DNA from: an uncultured Comamonas sp.
GTDB lineage: Bacteria > Pseudomonadota > Gammaproteobacteria > Burkholderiales > Burkholderiaceae_C
DNA: 64,000 bases
Direction: 5' to 3'
NCBI GenBank assembly: GCA_902175065.1
Contig: CABIIJ010000058.1
Location: 31,849 to 95,848 of the forward strand
Shown piece after piece: positions 37,460 through 46,749 of the stretch. The notes beneath the pieces were generated by a model, which saw only the letters and a list, made by a program, of their open reading frames with translations, did not search any database and was not told the origin of the DNA. Both the position numbers and the translations under genes were made by a program. The number at the start of each line of letters is the position of its first letter. Position 1 is the stretch's first letter.

Positions 37460-39670
37460 CTAGGGTTTGCGTGGGGCAGGTGTCGCCAGGCCCGCGCCGC
37501 GCACCTGCACCGTCACGGCGTCCAGCCGGCGCCCCTGTCGGTCGACGATTTCCAGCACATGCTGGCCGGGCATGGGCAGCCAGGCCAGTTGCGCCCCGGC
37601 CCCCAGGATGCGGCCATTCAGGCGCCAGCGCACGGCGCTGCTGCTGGAGCGCAGCCACAGGCGCTGCTGGGCGGGGGGAATGTCCGGGTCCAGCGCCAGG
37701 ATGGTGCCGGAGGCAGGCGTGAGGATCCGGGGGGCAAAGCCCGCCCCGGCGGGGTCGGCAGCCGCGCCAGCGCCGCTTGCCGGGACATTGTCCCGCGCGA
37801 AATCGGTTTGCGCCGAGCCGGTGAGGAACCACTCCTGGCGGTCGGCATCCAGCCCCTGCCCGCCAAAACGCACCCACTGCTGCTGCACCCCCGGCGGGGG
37901 CGCGGGGGCGCGGCTGGGCTGCTGGCGGTGCAGGTAGTCCATCACGTCGGCCCACACCGGGGCGGCGCCGCTGCTACCGCTGACGTCGTGCATGGCCGCG
38001 CCGCTGGCGTTGCCGACCCAGACGCCGACGGTGTAGCGCTCAGACCAGCCGATGGCCCAGTTGTCGCGCATGTCCTTGCTGGTGCCGGTTTTGACGGCGC
38101 TCCAGAACCGGGTGGCGAGCACGCTGTCCAGCCCGAAGGTGGGCGCTCGCGCCAGGCTGTCCGCAAGGATGTCGCCCACGATGAACGCCGCCTGGGGACT
38201 GACGGCCTGGCGCGGCAACGCCTGTTCCCCGGTGGCTGCGCCGGGCACCGGCCCGGCCACGGGCTGCCACTGTCCGCCATTGGCCAGGGCGCGGAAGGCG
38301 TTGGCCAGGCGCAGCAAATCGACCTCGCTGCTGCCCAGCGCCAGGCTGTAGCCGTAGTAACCGGCAGGCTGGGGCAGGTGCAGCCCGAACTGCGCCAGCT
38401 GCTGGTAAAAATCCTCCACCCCGACCATGGTCAGCGTGCGCACGGCCGGCACGTTCAGCGACGCGGCCAGCGCCACGCGGGCCGACACCCAGCCCTTGAA
38501 GCGCCGGTCGTAGTTCTGCGGGATGTACAGGCCCGACCCGGTGTTGATGTGGGCGGAGGAATCCTCGATCAGCGACGCCGCCGTCAGACGCCGCTGCTCC
38601 AGCGCCTGGGCGTAGAGGAAAGGCTTGAGGGTGGAGCCGGGCTGGCGCTGGGCCAGCACGCCGTCGACCTCCTGCGCCTGGCTCAGGCTGCCCGAGGAGC
38701 CGACCCAGGCCAGCACCTGGCCGCTGGCGTTGTCCAGCACGAGGACGGCGCCATCCTCGGCATTGCGCCCCTGCAGCTCGCGCAGGTGGCGTTGCAGGCT
38801 GTCGACGGCCACGCGCTGCACGTCGGCCCGTACCGTGGTGGCGATGCGCCCGGGCAGCGCCTGCCCTGGCAGCCACTGCGCCAGCACGCGCCGCGCCCAG
38901 TGCGGGGCGATACCCTGGCTGGCCGGCCACAGCCGGGCGCCGAGCACCTGTTCGGTGCGCCAGCGCACGGCGCTGCAATCGGGCGGGGGACGTTTTTGCA
39001 CGGCGGCAACGCTTTGCAGCACGCTGCAGGCGCGTTGGCCGACGACGCCGGCCTTGGCATTGGGGCCGCGGATGAGGGCGGCGGCAATCGCCGCCTCCTG
39101 CGCATCCAGCCCGTGCGCGGCCTTGCCGAACAGGGTGCGGCTCAGGGCGTCCAGCCCGACCAGCTCGCCGCGAAAAGGCACGAGGTTGAGGTAGGCCTCC
39201 AGGACTTCATCCTTGCGCCAGCTGCGCTCCAGGCGCGTGGCGGCCACGGCCTGGCCCAGCTTCTGCCCCAGGCTGCGCCCGCCTGCCGGGGTGCGCCAGT
39301 CTTCGTCCAGCAGCCCGGCCAGCTGCATGGTGATGGTGCTGGCGCCGCGCGTTTTCTGGTGCCACAGGTTGCCCCAGGCAGCGGCCGATACAGCCTGCCA
39401 ATCGACCCCGCTGTGTGTGTAAAAGCGCTGGTCTTCGCTGGCCAGCAGGGCCAGGCGCAGGGCGGCGGAGACGTCGGCCAGCGCCACCCATTCCCCCTGG
39501 CGCACCTGGGGGTTGGTGCGCACGCGCTGCAACTCCTGCCCGTCGTGGGCCAGCACCAGGGTTTCGGACGGGCGGTGCGCCGCGACCACTTCGCGGTAGC
39601 TGGGCAAGGCCTGGGCCACGCCGGGCAGCAGGCCGGCCAGCAGCACGAGGATGGCGATGCGGCGCTTCAC
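37460..39670 (-). CDS. pbpC: penicillin-binding protein 1C
   Basis: A 736-residue bifunctional murein synthase. After a signal anchor (RIAILVLLAGLLPGVAQA), the GT51 transglycosylase contains the EDxxFxxHxG motif as EDQRFYTHSGVDW near residue 77. The transpeptidase has Ser-x-x-Lys in GSTLKPF, SLN in AASLNVPAVR and KTG in VKTGTSKD. The last 90 residues are a BiPBP_C domain typical of PBP1C. It is downstream of the alpha-2-macroglobulin gene, as in E. coli yfhM-pbpC, but the YciI gene and a palindrome stand between. Confidence 0.95.
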   Translation of the reverse strand: MKRRIAILVLLAGLLPGVAQALPSYREVVAAHRPSETLVLAHDGQELQRVRTNPQVRQGEWVALADVSAALRLALLASEDQRFYTHSGVDWQAVSAAAWGNLWHQKTRGASTITMQLAGLLDEDWRTPAGGRSLGQKLGQAVAATRLERSWRKDEVLEAYLNLVPFRGELVGLDALSRTLFGKAAHGLDAQEAAIAAALIRGPNAKAGVVGQRACSVLQSVAAVQKRPPPDCSAVRWRTEQVLGARLWPASQGIAPHWARRVLAQWLPGQALPGRIATTVRADVQRVAVDSLQRHLRELQGRNAEDGAVLVLDNASGQVLAWVGSSGSLSQAQEVDGVLAQRQPGSTLKPFLYAQALEQRRLTAASLIEDSSAHINTGSGLYIPQNYDRRFKGWVSARVALAASLNVPAVRTLTMVGVEDFYQQLAQFGLHLPQPAGYYGYSLALGSSEVDLLRLANAFRALANGGQWQPVAGPVPGAATGEQALPRQAVSPQAAFIVGDILADSLARAPTFGLDSVLATRFWSAVKTGTSKDMRDNWAIGWSERYTVGVWVGNASGAAMHDVSGSSGAAPVWADVMDYLHRQQPSRAPAPPPGVQQQWVRFGGQGLDADRQEWFLTGSAQTDFARDNVPASGAGAAADPAGAGFAPRILTPASGTILALDPDIPPAQQRLWLRSSSSAVRWRLNGRILGAGAQLAWLPMPGQHVLEIVDRQGRRLDAVTVQVRGAGLATPAPRKP

Positions 39671-39714
39671 CCGGCGGCCCCTGCCTGCCGGACCGGGGCG
39701 GCTTGAGAAAAGCC

Positions 39715-39808
39715 TATAAAAATAGCTTGTTCCGCTTTCATACCAAGGTTTTCAGATATTTTCATACCGAAAAATACTGTCAATAAAGCGGGACAAGCTA
39801 TCTTTATT
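39715..39808. repeat. dispersed palindrome, copy 7
   Basis: The outer arms ATAGCTTGTTCCGCTTT (39722-39738) and AAAGCGGGACAAGCTAT (39785-39801) match at 16 of 17 positions. The inner arms are degenerate: GTTTTCAGATATTTTC against a weak partner. It sits 9 bp behind the YciI stop and 44 bp before the pbpC start, both on the minus strand. Confidence 0.87.
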
Positions 39809-39817
39809 GATAGTTCT

Positions 39818-40120
39818 TTATTCAGGATGCACCGGGGTCTTGGCCGCCGCGCCGATCACCGTCGTCCAGGGCTGGACGGTGTGGCGCAGCACCAGGCCGT
39901 TTTGCACGTAGGGGTCGGCCTGGACGAAGGCCTCGATCACGCCGGGGTCGATGCAGTCGAAGACGAAGACGGCGCTGTCCGGCACGGCGCCGACGGTGCC
40001 GCCCAGCACCATTTCACCCCGGCCCTGGGCGGCCCAGGCGGCGGCAAGGTGGGCGTTGCGAAATTCGCCCCGGCGTTGCAGGTAGTCGGCGCTGTAGTGG
40101 TAGGTCAAGAGGTAGTGCAT
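39818..40120 (-). CDS. YciI family protein
   Basis: A 100-residue ferredoxin-like alpha/beta protein. The family pattern is MHYLLTYHYSADYLQRR, HLAAAWAAQGRGEMVLGGTVG and VFDCIDPGVIEAFVQADPYV. The Asp of ADPYV and a His near the N terminus are the usual putative active site; the reaction is unknown. AAGGAG 8 bp upstream sets the start. It follows the alpha-2-macroglobulin gene by 23 bp, so the two probably share a transcript. Confidence 0.92.
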   Translation of the reverse strand: MHYLLTYHYSADYLQRRGEFRNAHLAAAWAAQGRGEMVLGGTVGAVPDSAVFVFDCIDPGVIEAFVQADPYVQNGLVLRHTVQPWTTVIGAAAKTPVHPE

Positions 40121-40143
40121 GGGGGGTTCTCCTTGAAAAGTGT

Positions 40144-43100
40144 TTACGGTGCGCCGATGGTCCAGCGGGCGTTGGGCGTTTCCCCGAACATCTCCGGGGC
40201 GTACAGCGCTTCGACGCGCGACGGCGGCAGGGCGAAGCTGCCGGGGTTGTTCAGGCGCAGGGTGTATTCGACGCTGGTCGCGCCCTGGCCCAGGTAGCTC
40301 CAGTAGGCGCGGTAGCTGTCCTGGCCGCGCTCGACGAAGGCCGGGGTGCGCCACCAGTCGGCGTTGCGGTTTTCGCCTTGCGTGGCGATCTCCGAATCAC
40401 GGCCCAGGCCGCTGCCCAGGATGGTGGCCCCGGCAGGGATGGGGTCGGTCACGGCCACCCAGGTCATGTCGGCGCTGGCCTCGACCTCCAGGCGCACGCG
40501 CACGATGTCGCCCCGTTGCAGGTTCTTGAGGTCGGCCCCCTGCAGCGGCGTCACGGTTTTGCGCAGGCGGTAGCCCGCATCGAACGGCGCGGTGCGCGGC
40601 ACGGCGGCAATGGACTGGATGGCCACCCACGGTTTGCCCGTGCCCCGGTGCTGCACGCTGAACTGGCCCAGCGTGCGCTCGCCCCAGGGCAGGAACAGGG
40701 TGTTGGCCGGCAGGGGCGCATCCAGGGCGCTGCTACCGCTGGGCAGCAGGCGGCTGGGCTGGGCCTGTGCGACAGCGGCTGCGGCCCTGGAGGGGCTGCT
40801 GGCTTGCTGCAGGGTTTTCCAGTCCAGGGTTTGCGTGCTGGCGTTGAGCATGGCGGTGGTGTCGCCCGTCACCGGGTCGCGCTCATAGGCGCTGCTGAAC
40901 TGGCGCAGCGCCAGCCCCGCCCACAGGTTGGCGGTGGTGGTGCGCCAGGCACCGCTTTGCTGCCGCGCCAGCAGGCCGGTGACCAGGCGCGGGCGCTCGT
41001 CATCCCAATCGGGATTGCCGAGGGTGGCCAGCAGCAGGCGGGCGGCATTCACGTCCGGCCCCTGCATCAGCCACCACCAGTAGTCCTGCGCGTCGGTGGA
41101 GAACACCACCTGCGTGCCCTGGTAGGACAGGCGGTTGCGCAGGATCTGCCACGCCTCCTGCTGCAACCCGGCCCGGCCCGGCACCTGGACGTGGGCCAGC
41201 ACGGTCAGCCAGTCGAGCACGCTGTGCGTGGGCCAGCGGATGGGGTCGATGTCCAGGCTGTCGAGCAGGGCCGGGGTGGCTTTGCCATCCAGCGCCAGGG
41301 CGGCGATGGCGGCCAGCTTGCGCTCGGTCAGGTCCTCGCGCGGACTCCAGAACTTGCGCTGCACCCGCCCGGTGACGAAGGCGATCAGGGCCTGCTGCAT
41401 CTGCGCATGTTCGGCCTCGGGCAGGGTGAAGCGCGGGTCGGTCTTGCGCATGAAGTGCGACAGCGTGAGCAGGTGCGCCGTCAGCGTGTCGCTGCCCTGC
41501 GCCCGCACCCCGTCCTGCGGCGGGAAGTAGAGGGCCAGGCCGTCGCCGTCCAGGTAGGTCGGCAGGCGGCCCATGATGCTGCTCCACAGCGCCGCATCGT
41601 TCAGCCCCACGGCCCGGCTGGTGGTCTGCTCCAGGCAGCTATGGGGGTAGCGCTGCCACCAGTCGCGCAGGCCGGGCACGCCCTCCTCGGGATCGGCCAG
41701 GCGCTCGCTGAACGTCAGGCGCAGGCCACCCTTGCCCACCACGGCCTGCGGCGGCCACTGCACGGGCATTTGCACGCGGCCATCGATCTGCTCCAGCGTG
41801 GCCTGCTGAACGGCCAGGGGCACGGCCGGCAACAGGCGCTGGCTCACGGCCACGGCATCCCTGGCGCCGGTCCTGGCATCGCTGGCCTGCAAGCTCCAGT
41901 GCAGCACCCCTTCATGGGCCTGCGCCAGGGCGGTGGGCACCTGCACGGCCCATTGCACGGCTTGCGCATCGCCCGCCGCGACCTCGACCTTCCGGGCGGG
42001 CAGCTCCAGGCCGGTCACCTGGGGTTGGAGCTGCACCTGCATGGCCTGATCGGTGGTGTTGCGCACGGTGAACAGGGCGGTGAACTGGTCGCCCTCGCGC
42101 ACCACGGGCGGCAGGCCGCTGATGAGCTGCAAGTCCTGCGTCGTGGCAATGGTGGCGCTACCGGTGCCGAAGCGGTCTTCGCCCTCGTCGGCAATGGCGA
42201 CGATTTCAAAGCTGCTCAGGGCATCGCCCAGCGGCACGGTGACCTGGGCGCGGCCCTGGGCGTCGAGCTGCACCACGGGCTGCCACAGCAGCAGGGTGTC
42301 GAACAGCTCGCGTGTGTTGCTGCGCCCGCCGCCGCCGCCCGGTGCGGCGGCCTTGCGGCCGTAGTGACGCCGGCCGACGATTTCAGACTGCGCCGTGGCG
42401 GTGCTGACACTCCAACTGCGGTGGCGCCACAGCCCTTCGGCCAGCTTCCAACTGGTGTTGGGCATCAGTTCCAGCAGGGCCTTGTCCACCGCTGCCAGGG
42501 CCACCTGGGCGTGGGCCGCAGGCTGGCCGTCGGCCTGCAATACCTGGATGCCGACCTGGGCCTGCTCGCGCACCTGGTAGCGCGGTTTGTCGGTGCTGAC
42601 TTTCACCTGCAACTGCCTGCCCGCATCCTGCACCTGGATTTCGGCCACGCCCAGGCGGAAGGCAGGTTTGCTCAGGTCGACCATGGCGGTGGGGGCCGCG
42701 TATTCCTTGTTGCCATGCCAGTAGGCATCCCACCACTGGCGCGGCGCCTTGTAGCCCCAGGTGAAGAAGCTGTACCACGGCACCTCGTACAGCCGCCCGC
42801 GCAGCGCCAGCACGCTGACGTACACGTTCGGCCCCCACCCGGCCTGCACGGGCAGGTCGACCACCGGCTTGCTGCCCTTGAGCTGCACGACTTCGGCATG
42901 GAGCACGCCCTCGCGCTCCACGCTGACCAGGGCCGTGGCTTCACGGAAGGGCATCCGCACCTGGAAGCGGGCCGTCTGGCCCACGGCGTAGCCGGGGTTC
43001 TCCGGCAGCAGGTCCATGCGGTCGTGGTCTTCCCCGCCGAACCACAGCTCGCCCTGGCCCGTCACCCAGACGGTATCGGCCGCCTGGGCGACATGGCCGT

Positions 43101-46100
43101 CCTTGTCCCGGGTGGTGACGATCAGCTCCACCTGCCCCGGCTGGGTCAGGTCGGCCTCGCAATAGAGCAGGCCGGCGCTATCGCTCTTGCCGCTGCACAA
43201 CTGCCCCAGGGGGATGCGCTCGGTCTGGTTGTCGTAGCTGTAGAAGCCCCCGACCAGCCGCTTGCGGGTGGTGGTGGTGCGGGTCAGCACGGCCTCGACC
43301 TTCATGGCCACGCCCGCCTGCGGGCGGCCCTCGGTATCGACCGCGACGGTTTGCAGCTTCAGCTTGCGCTGCACGGAAACCCAGTTGTCCGCCAGGATGC
43401 CCGGCAGCACCGCCGCCGGCCACAGGGTATGGGTGCTGCGCAGGGTCTGGATTTCGCCGTTGGGGTCGGCAAAACTGGCCTCCAGCAGCAGCTCCCGGGG
43501 CTGCTGCAGCGGCCCCACGCCGGGCAATGGCACCTGGCCCTGGCCCTGCGCATCGAGGGTGACGGGCAGCTTGTCGGCCAGCAGGCGCTCCTGCTCGGTC
43601 ACAGCGCCGTCGGGCGCGGCAAAGCTGTAGCGCGACCAGCGCGGGAAATACACGCCGTGGCCGCGCAGCAGGGCATTGACCTGCACCTCCTGGCCTTTGG
43701 CCGAGCCGCCGTTGAGGTATTGCAGGCTCACCGCCACCGGCAGCGCCTGGGGCTGGATCAGGGGCGCCCTGGGCACAGGCTGCACACTGCCTTCGAGCAC
43801 CGGCAGGCGGAAGGCTTCCACCCGGAACTGGCCCGAAGACAAGGTCATGGATTGCCCCTTGCCCTCCCAGCGCAATTCGATGCGGTACTGCCCCAGCTTG
43901 GCGGCAGGGGGCACGGCAAAGCGGCTCAGGGCGTAGCGGGCATGGCCCCCTTCCTCGCTCCATTCCAGGGGCAAGGTGTAGGTCTGGCCGCTACCGACGT
44001 GGGTGATCACCGCTTCCTGCACCGGGGGGGCCTGCACGCCGGCCAGCCCCTCCATCCTCTCGCGGCGGATGAAATGCTTCATCGAGACGGTTTCACCGGC
44101 CCGCACCAGGGTGCGGTCCAGCACCGTGTGCGCGACGACCGGGGCATCGTCGTCCCAGCTTCTGGGCAGATTGAAGCGCCACGGCTCGATGCCGCGCTGC
44201 CAGTCGCTCCAGATGAACGCCATATCCCCATCCTGGCGGGCGCTGACGAACCATGTCCGGCTCTGCGCAGACTGGCTGCAGCGCGGGGCCTCCCGGGCAA
44301 TGTCGGGCAGCAGCAGGATGCCCTGGCTGTCCGTCAGCCCCTGGGCCTGGACATGGCCATCGCAACTGGAAATCTGCACCTGCGCCCCCGCCACCGGCTG
44401 GCCCTTGTCCAGGCTGGTGACCCACACAGCGGCGTTTTCCCGCCCAAACTTGGCATGGACGGCCAGATTGGTCACCAGCGCAGTGGTGCGCACGAACATG
44501 CGCCGCTGCGCCCCCAGGCGCTCATCCAGCAGGGCCGTGCCCAGGTTGGGGGAATCGATTTCCAGCACATGAAAGCCGGGCTGCTTCAGCGGCACGCCAA
44601 TCACTTCAAAGGGCCGGGGGTCGCCCTCCCGGGGCGCAGGCAGCAGCACCTGCTGCACCTGTTTCTGCCCTTGCAGCAAGGAGATGCTGCGCGTGGAGAC
44701 GGAATGCTCGTCCACTTCGCGGTAGTCTGGCGCCGCATCCTCGTCGTCGGCACCGGGCCGCTTGCGCATCGGCGCGGGCAACGGGCCTTGCACATCCCTG
44801 GCCGCCACCTCGCGGCGCACGCTGCCCCAGCGGTAGCGCTGCAATTTCTCCCACCAGGCGATGATGCTGGCGTCATCCGTCAGCACCAGGTCACGCAGTT
44901 GCGCAACCGCATCGCGCGTGTGCAAGCCCTCGATATGGCGCACGGTCAAGGGCAGCACGGCGGTGCCGGCGCCATCGCGCTCCTCGGCGAAGCGCTCCAG
45001 CACGCCGAATTCGTCACTGGCGAACTTGGCCAGGGCGGGTGCCGCCCCGGTCTGCACGGTCAGGGGAAAGCTGGCGGCATTGCTCAGGGGCCGGCCGCTG
45101 TCGTCGGCGAAGTTGTCCGGCAACTCCAGGCGGTAACTGGTTTGCGGCTGCAGGTAGGGGCCGAACGTCAGGCGCGTGACCGTATTGCCCTCGTCGCCCT
45201 CCTCGAACCGGGGCGCCAATGCGCCGCCATCGCCCACCAGACGCACCTGGGCCGCCACGGTTTTCTCTATTTGCGCACTGAAGTCAAGATAAACGGGCCG
45301 GATCGGCAGGCAGCCCGATTGGGCATTCTCCCGCTCGCAGGTCATTTCCGCAGTGAAGGCGCTGCGCACCTCGAAGGTGAACACCCGCGTCTTGCGATTG
45401 ACTACGCCCCCTGCCGTCTGCACCCCGGCCCCGTAGACCAGTTGCACCTCGCTGCCCGCCGTCAAGCGCCGGTTGCAGGCCAGCAAGGCCCACTCGCTCG
45501 GTGCCTTTTCCACGCGGCCTTTCAGCCGCAACCCGTCCAGGATGGCATCGGCATCCTGGCCCTCCACCCAGCGCAGGGGAATGCGCTCGCCCACGTCCTT
45601 GCTGCGGCAATGGCTGTGCTCCAGCAGGCTTTCCCTGGTCGGTGCGCTGTTGAAGCGCAGCACAAACACCTGGTCCTCGTCAATCGGCTGGTAGGTGTCC
45701 GGCAAGATCTGTTGCACATGGGGGCCGGCCACTTCGAATTGATAGCTGCTTGCGCCCGTCAGCGGGGATTTTTCGGGCGATTGGAAGGTTTTTTCCAGCT
45801 GCACCTGGCAGCGCACCCCGGCAGGCACCGGGCGCTCGAACTGCCACACCCACTCGCGGGCACTGTTCCAGCGGCCCGTGCCCTGGGCACTCTGGGGGTC
45901 GGAACAGCTCACGCGGGCGGGCGCCGGGGCCTGTGGATCGCCGAATCGCACGGCGTCCTGGTCCGTGCGCAGCACGACCTGGCGCACCTCGTTCACCACC
46001 CCCTGGGGGGAGAGTTTCTGCACCTGCAGCGCCAGTGCCGGCTGGGCCAGTAGCCCAGCAGCACAAATTCCCAGTGTCAGCCATATCCGGCGATGCAACA

Positions 46101-46101
46101 T
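40144..46101 (-). CDS. bacterial alpha-2-macroglobulin with thioester
   Basis: A 1985-residue periplasmic protease-trap homologue. A Sec signal ends near AQPALALQ; no lipobox is seen, unlike lipoprotein YfhM of E. coli. Macroglobulin-type beta domains fill the N-terminal half, followed by the A2M domain (LLLWQPVVQLDAQGRAQVTV near 1280) and a helical thioester domain. The thioester motif CLEQ is intact at residues 1489-1492 (SCLEQTTSR). The protein probably protects the envelope together with PBP1C, encoded two genes downstream. A hairpin covers the region just before the start codon. Confidence 0.95.
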   Translation of the reverse strand: MLHRRIWLTLGICAAGLLAQPALALQVQKLSPQGVVNEVRQVVLRTDQDAVRFGDPQAPAPARVSCSDPQSAQGTGRWNSAREWVWQFERPVPAGVRCQVQLEKTFQSPEKSPLTGASSYQFEVAGPHVQQILPDTYQPIDEDQVFVLRFNSAPTRESLLEHSHCRSKDVGERIPLRWVEGQDADAILDGLRLKGRVEKAPSEWALLACNRRLTAGSEVQLVYGAGVQTAGGVVNRKTRVFTFEVRSAFTAEMTCERENAQSGCLPIRPVYLDFSAQIEKTVAAQVRLVGDGGALAPRFEEGDEGNTVTRLTFGPYLQPQTSYRLELPDNFADDSGRPLSNAASFPLTVQTGAAPALAKFASDEFGVLERFAEERDGAGTAVLPLTVRHIEGLHTRDAVAQLRDLVLTDDASIIAWWEKLQRYRWGSVRREVAARDVQGPLPAPMRKRPGADDEDAAPDYREVDEHSVSTRSISLLQGQKQVQQVLLPAPREGDPRPFEVIGVPLKQPGFHVLEIDSPNLGTALLDERLGAQRRMFVRTTALVTNLAVHAKFGRENAAVWVTSLDKGQPVAGAQVQISSCDGHVQAQGLTDSQGILLLPDIAREAPRCSQSAQSRTWFVSARQDGDMAFIWSDWQRGIEPWRFNLPRSWDDDAPVVAHTVLDRTLVRAGETVSMKHFIRRERMEGLAGVQAPPVQEAVITHVGSGQTYTLPLEWSEEGGHARYALSRFAVPPAAKLGQYRIELRWEGKGQSMTLSSGQFRVEAFRLPVLEGSVQPVPRAPLIQPQALPVAVSLQYLNGGSAKGQEVQVNALLRGHGVYFPRWSRYSFAAPDGAVTEQERLLADKLPVTLDAQGQGQVPLPGVGPLQQPRELLLEASFADPNGEIQTLRSTHTLWPAAVLPGILADNWVSVQRKLKLQTVAVDTEGRPQAGVAMKVEAVLTRTTTTRKRLVGGFYSYDNQTERIPLGQLCSGKSDSAGLLYCEADLTQPGQVELIVTTRDKDGHVAQAADTVWVTGQGELWFGGEDHDRMDLLPENPGYAVGQTARFQVRMPFREATALVSVEREGVLHAEVVQLKGSKPVVDLPVQAGWGPNVYVSVLALRGRLYEVPWYSFFTWGYKAPRQWWDAYWHGNKEYAAPTAMVDLSKPAFRLGVAEIQVQDAGRQLQVKVSTDKPRYQVREQAQVGIQVLQADGQPAAHAQVALAAVDKALLELMPNTSWKLAEGLWRHRSWSVSTATAQSEIVGRRHYGRKAAAPGGGGGRSNTRELFDTLLLWQPVVQLDAQGRAQVTVPLGDALSSFEIVAIADEGEDRFGTGSATIATTQDLQLISGLPPVVREGDQFTALFTVRNTTDQAMQVQLQPQVTGLELPARKVEVAAGDAQAVQWAVQVPTALAQAHEGVLHWSLQASDARTGARDAVAVSQRLLPAVPLAVQQATLEQIDGRVQMPVQWPPQAVVGKGGLRLTFSERLADPEEGVPGLRDWWQRYPHSCLEQTTSRAVGLNDAALWSSIMGRLPTYLDGDGLALYFPPQDGVRAQGSDTLTAHLLTLSHFMRKTDPRFTLPEAEHAQMQQALIAFVTGRVQRKFWSPREDLTERKLAAIAALALDGKATPALLDSLDIDPIRWPTHSVLDWLTVLAHVQVPGRAGLQQEAWQILRNRLSYQGTQVVFSTDAQDYWWWLMQGPDVNAARLLLATLGNPDWDDERPRLVTGLLARQQSGAWRTTTANLWAGLALRQFSSAYERDPVTGDTTAMLNASTQTLDWKTLQQASSPSRAAAAVAQAQPSRLLPSGSSALDAPLPANTLFLPWGERTLGQFSVQHRGTGKPWVAIQSIAAVPRTAPFDAGYRLRKTVTPLQGADLKNLQRGDIVRVRLEVEASADMTWVAVTDPIPAGATILGSGLGRDSEIATQGENRNADWWRTPAFVERGQDSYRAYWSYLGQGATSVEYTLRLNNPGSFALPPSRVEALYAPEMFGETPNARWTIGAP

Positions 46102-46103
46102 GC

Positions 46104-46139
46104 CCTGCCCCTTGCGCTTCTATAGAAGAGGCGCAAGCC
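46104..46139 (-). promoter_or_regulatory. leader hairpin at the alpha-2-macroglobulin ribosome-binding region
   Basis: CTTGCGC (46111-46117) and GCGCAAG (46131-46137) form a 7-bp stem; a small TTCTATAGAA palindrome sits in the loop. On the minus strand the purine-rich stretch AAGGGGCAGGG before the ATG starts inside the proximal arm, so folding could limit ribosome access. Confidence 0.5.
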
Positions 46140-46380
46140 TAACATCATCCTCCGGGGGACAATGTTTCCGTCCATTACCAAAAAGCATTGCTTCCGGCGC
46201 ACGCTGGCATTGTCTTTCAGGTGACTTTTACTCTTAAGTCTTTACAGGTCATGCAGGAACAGCTCTTATTTTTTTGTTGTTTTTCCCCGCCTATGCTGAC
46301 AATCCCGCACGACGACGCGCCGACATTCCGGTAAGCTGGCCGTTTTTTATCCCCGCCCAACAACACACAGTGAGGATGTT

Positions 46381-46692
46381 ATGAGCAGCGAACTAATCGT
46401 ACGGTTGAACCCCCAGCAGGAGTGGCGCATTGACCTCTCGCGCCTGGAACCCATGGGGGTGGAAGCGGCCCGCCAGTGGCTGGACGTGCAATTCACCACC
46501 CTGGAATGCGAGCCGCTGCGGGCCAGCGGCAAGGTGCTGCTGGCCGACAAGGTGCTGGTCGTGGCCCAGTCCGCCGGCCCGCGCCTGCTGGGCGACGAGG
46601 ACTGGCGCACCACCTATGCCCGGGCGACCCACGCCATATTGGTCAAGCCCCTGATCACGGTGGACGTGGCCGCAATGGCCGTGACCTACTGA
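46381..46692 (+). CDS. hypothetical protein
   Basis: A 103-residue soluble protein with no signal peptide or membrane segment. GAGGATGTT before the ATG is an acceptable ribosome-binding site. The sequence has alternating hydrophobic strands (GKVLLADKVLVVAQSAG, ATHAILVKPLITVDVAAMAV) that suggest a small alpha/beta fold. I do not recognise a family. It diverges from the alpha-2-macroglobulin gene with 279 bp between the starts. Confidence 0.7.
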   Translation: MSSELIVRLNPQQEWRIDLSRLEPMGVEAARQWLDVQFTTLECEPLRASGKVLLADKVLVVAQSAGPRLLGDEDWRTTYARATHAILVKPLITVDVAAMAVTY

Positions 46693-46697
46693 ACAAG

Positions 46698-46720
46698 AAA
46701 AAACGCGCCCACCGGGCGCA
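46698..46720 (-). terminator. terminator of the EAL/GGDEF gene
   Basis: On the minus strand GCGCCC/GGGCGC (46705-46710 / 46714-46719) forms a stem followed by six T (46703-46698). It lies 30 bp beyond the stop codon of the minus-strand gene ending at 46750. Confidence 0.8.
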
Positions 46721-46749
46721 GCGCGGGCTGGCGGGGCCACGGCCTCCCA

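Noticed and set aside
40378-46053. Very long open frame (1891 codons) antisense to the macroglobulin gene
   Set aside because: Product is a low-complexity Gly/His/Gln/Arg-rich string with no domain, fully inside a well-supported gene; such frames are common in GC-rich DNA with strong codon bias.
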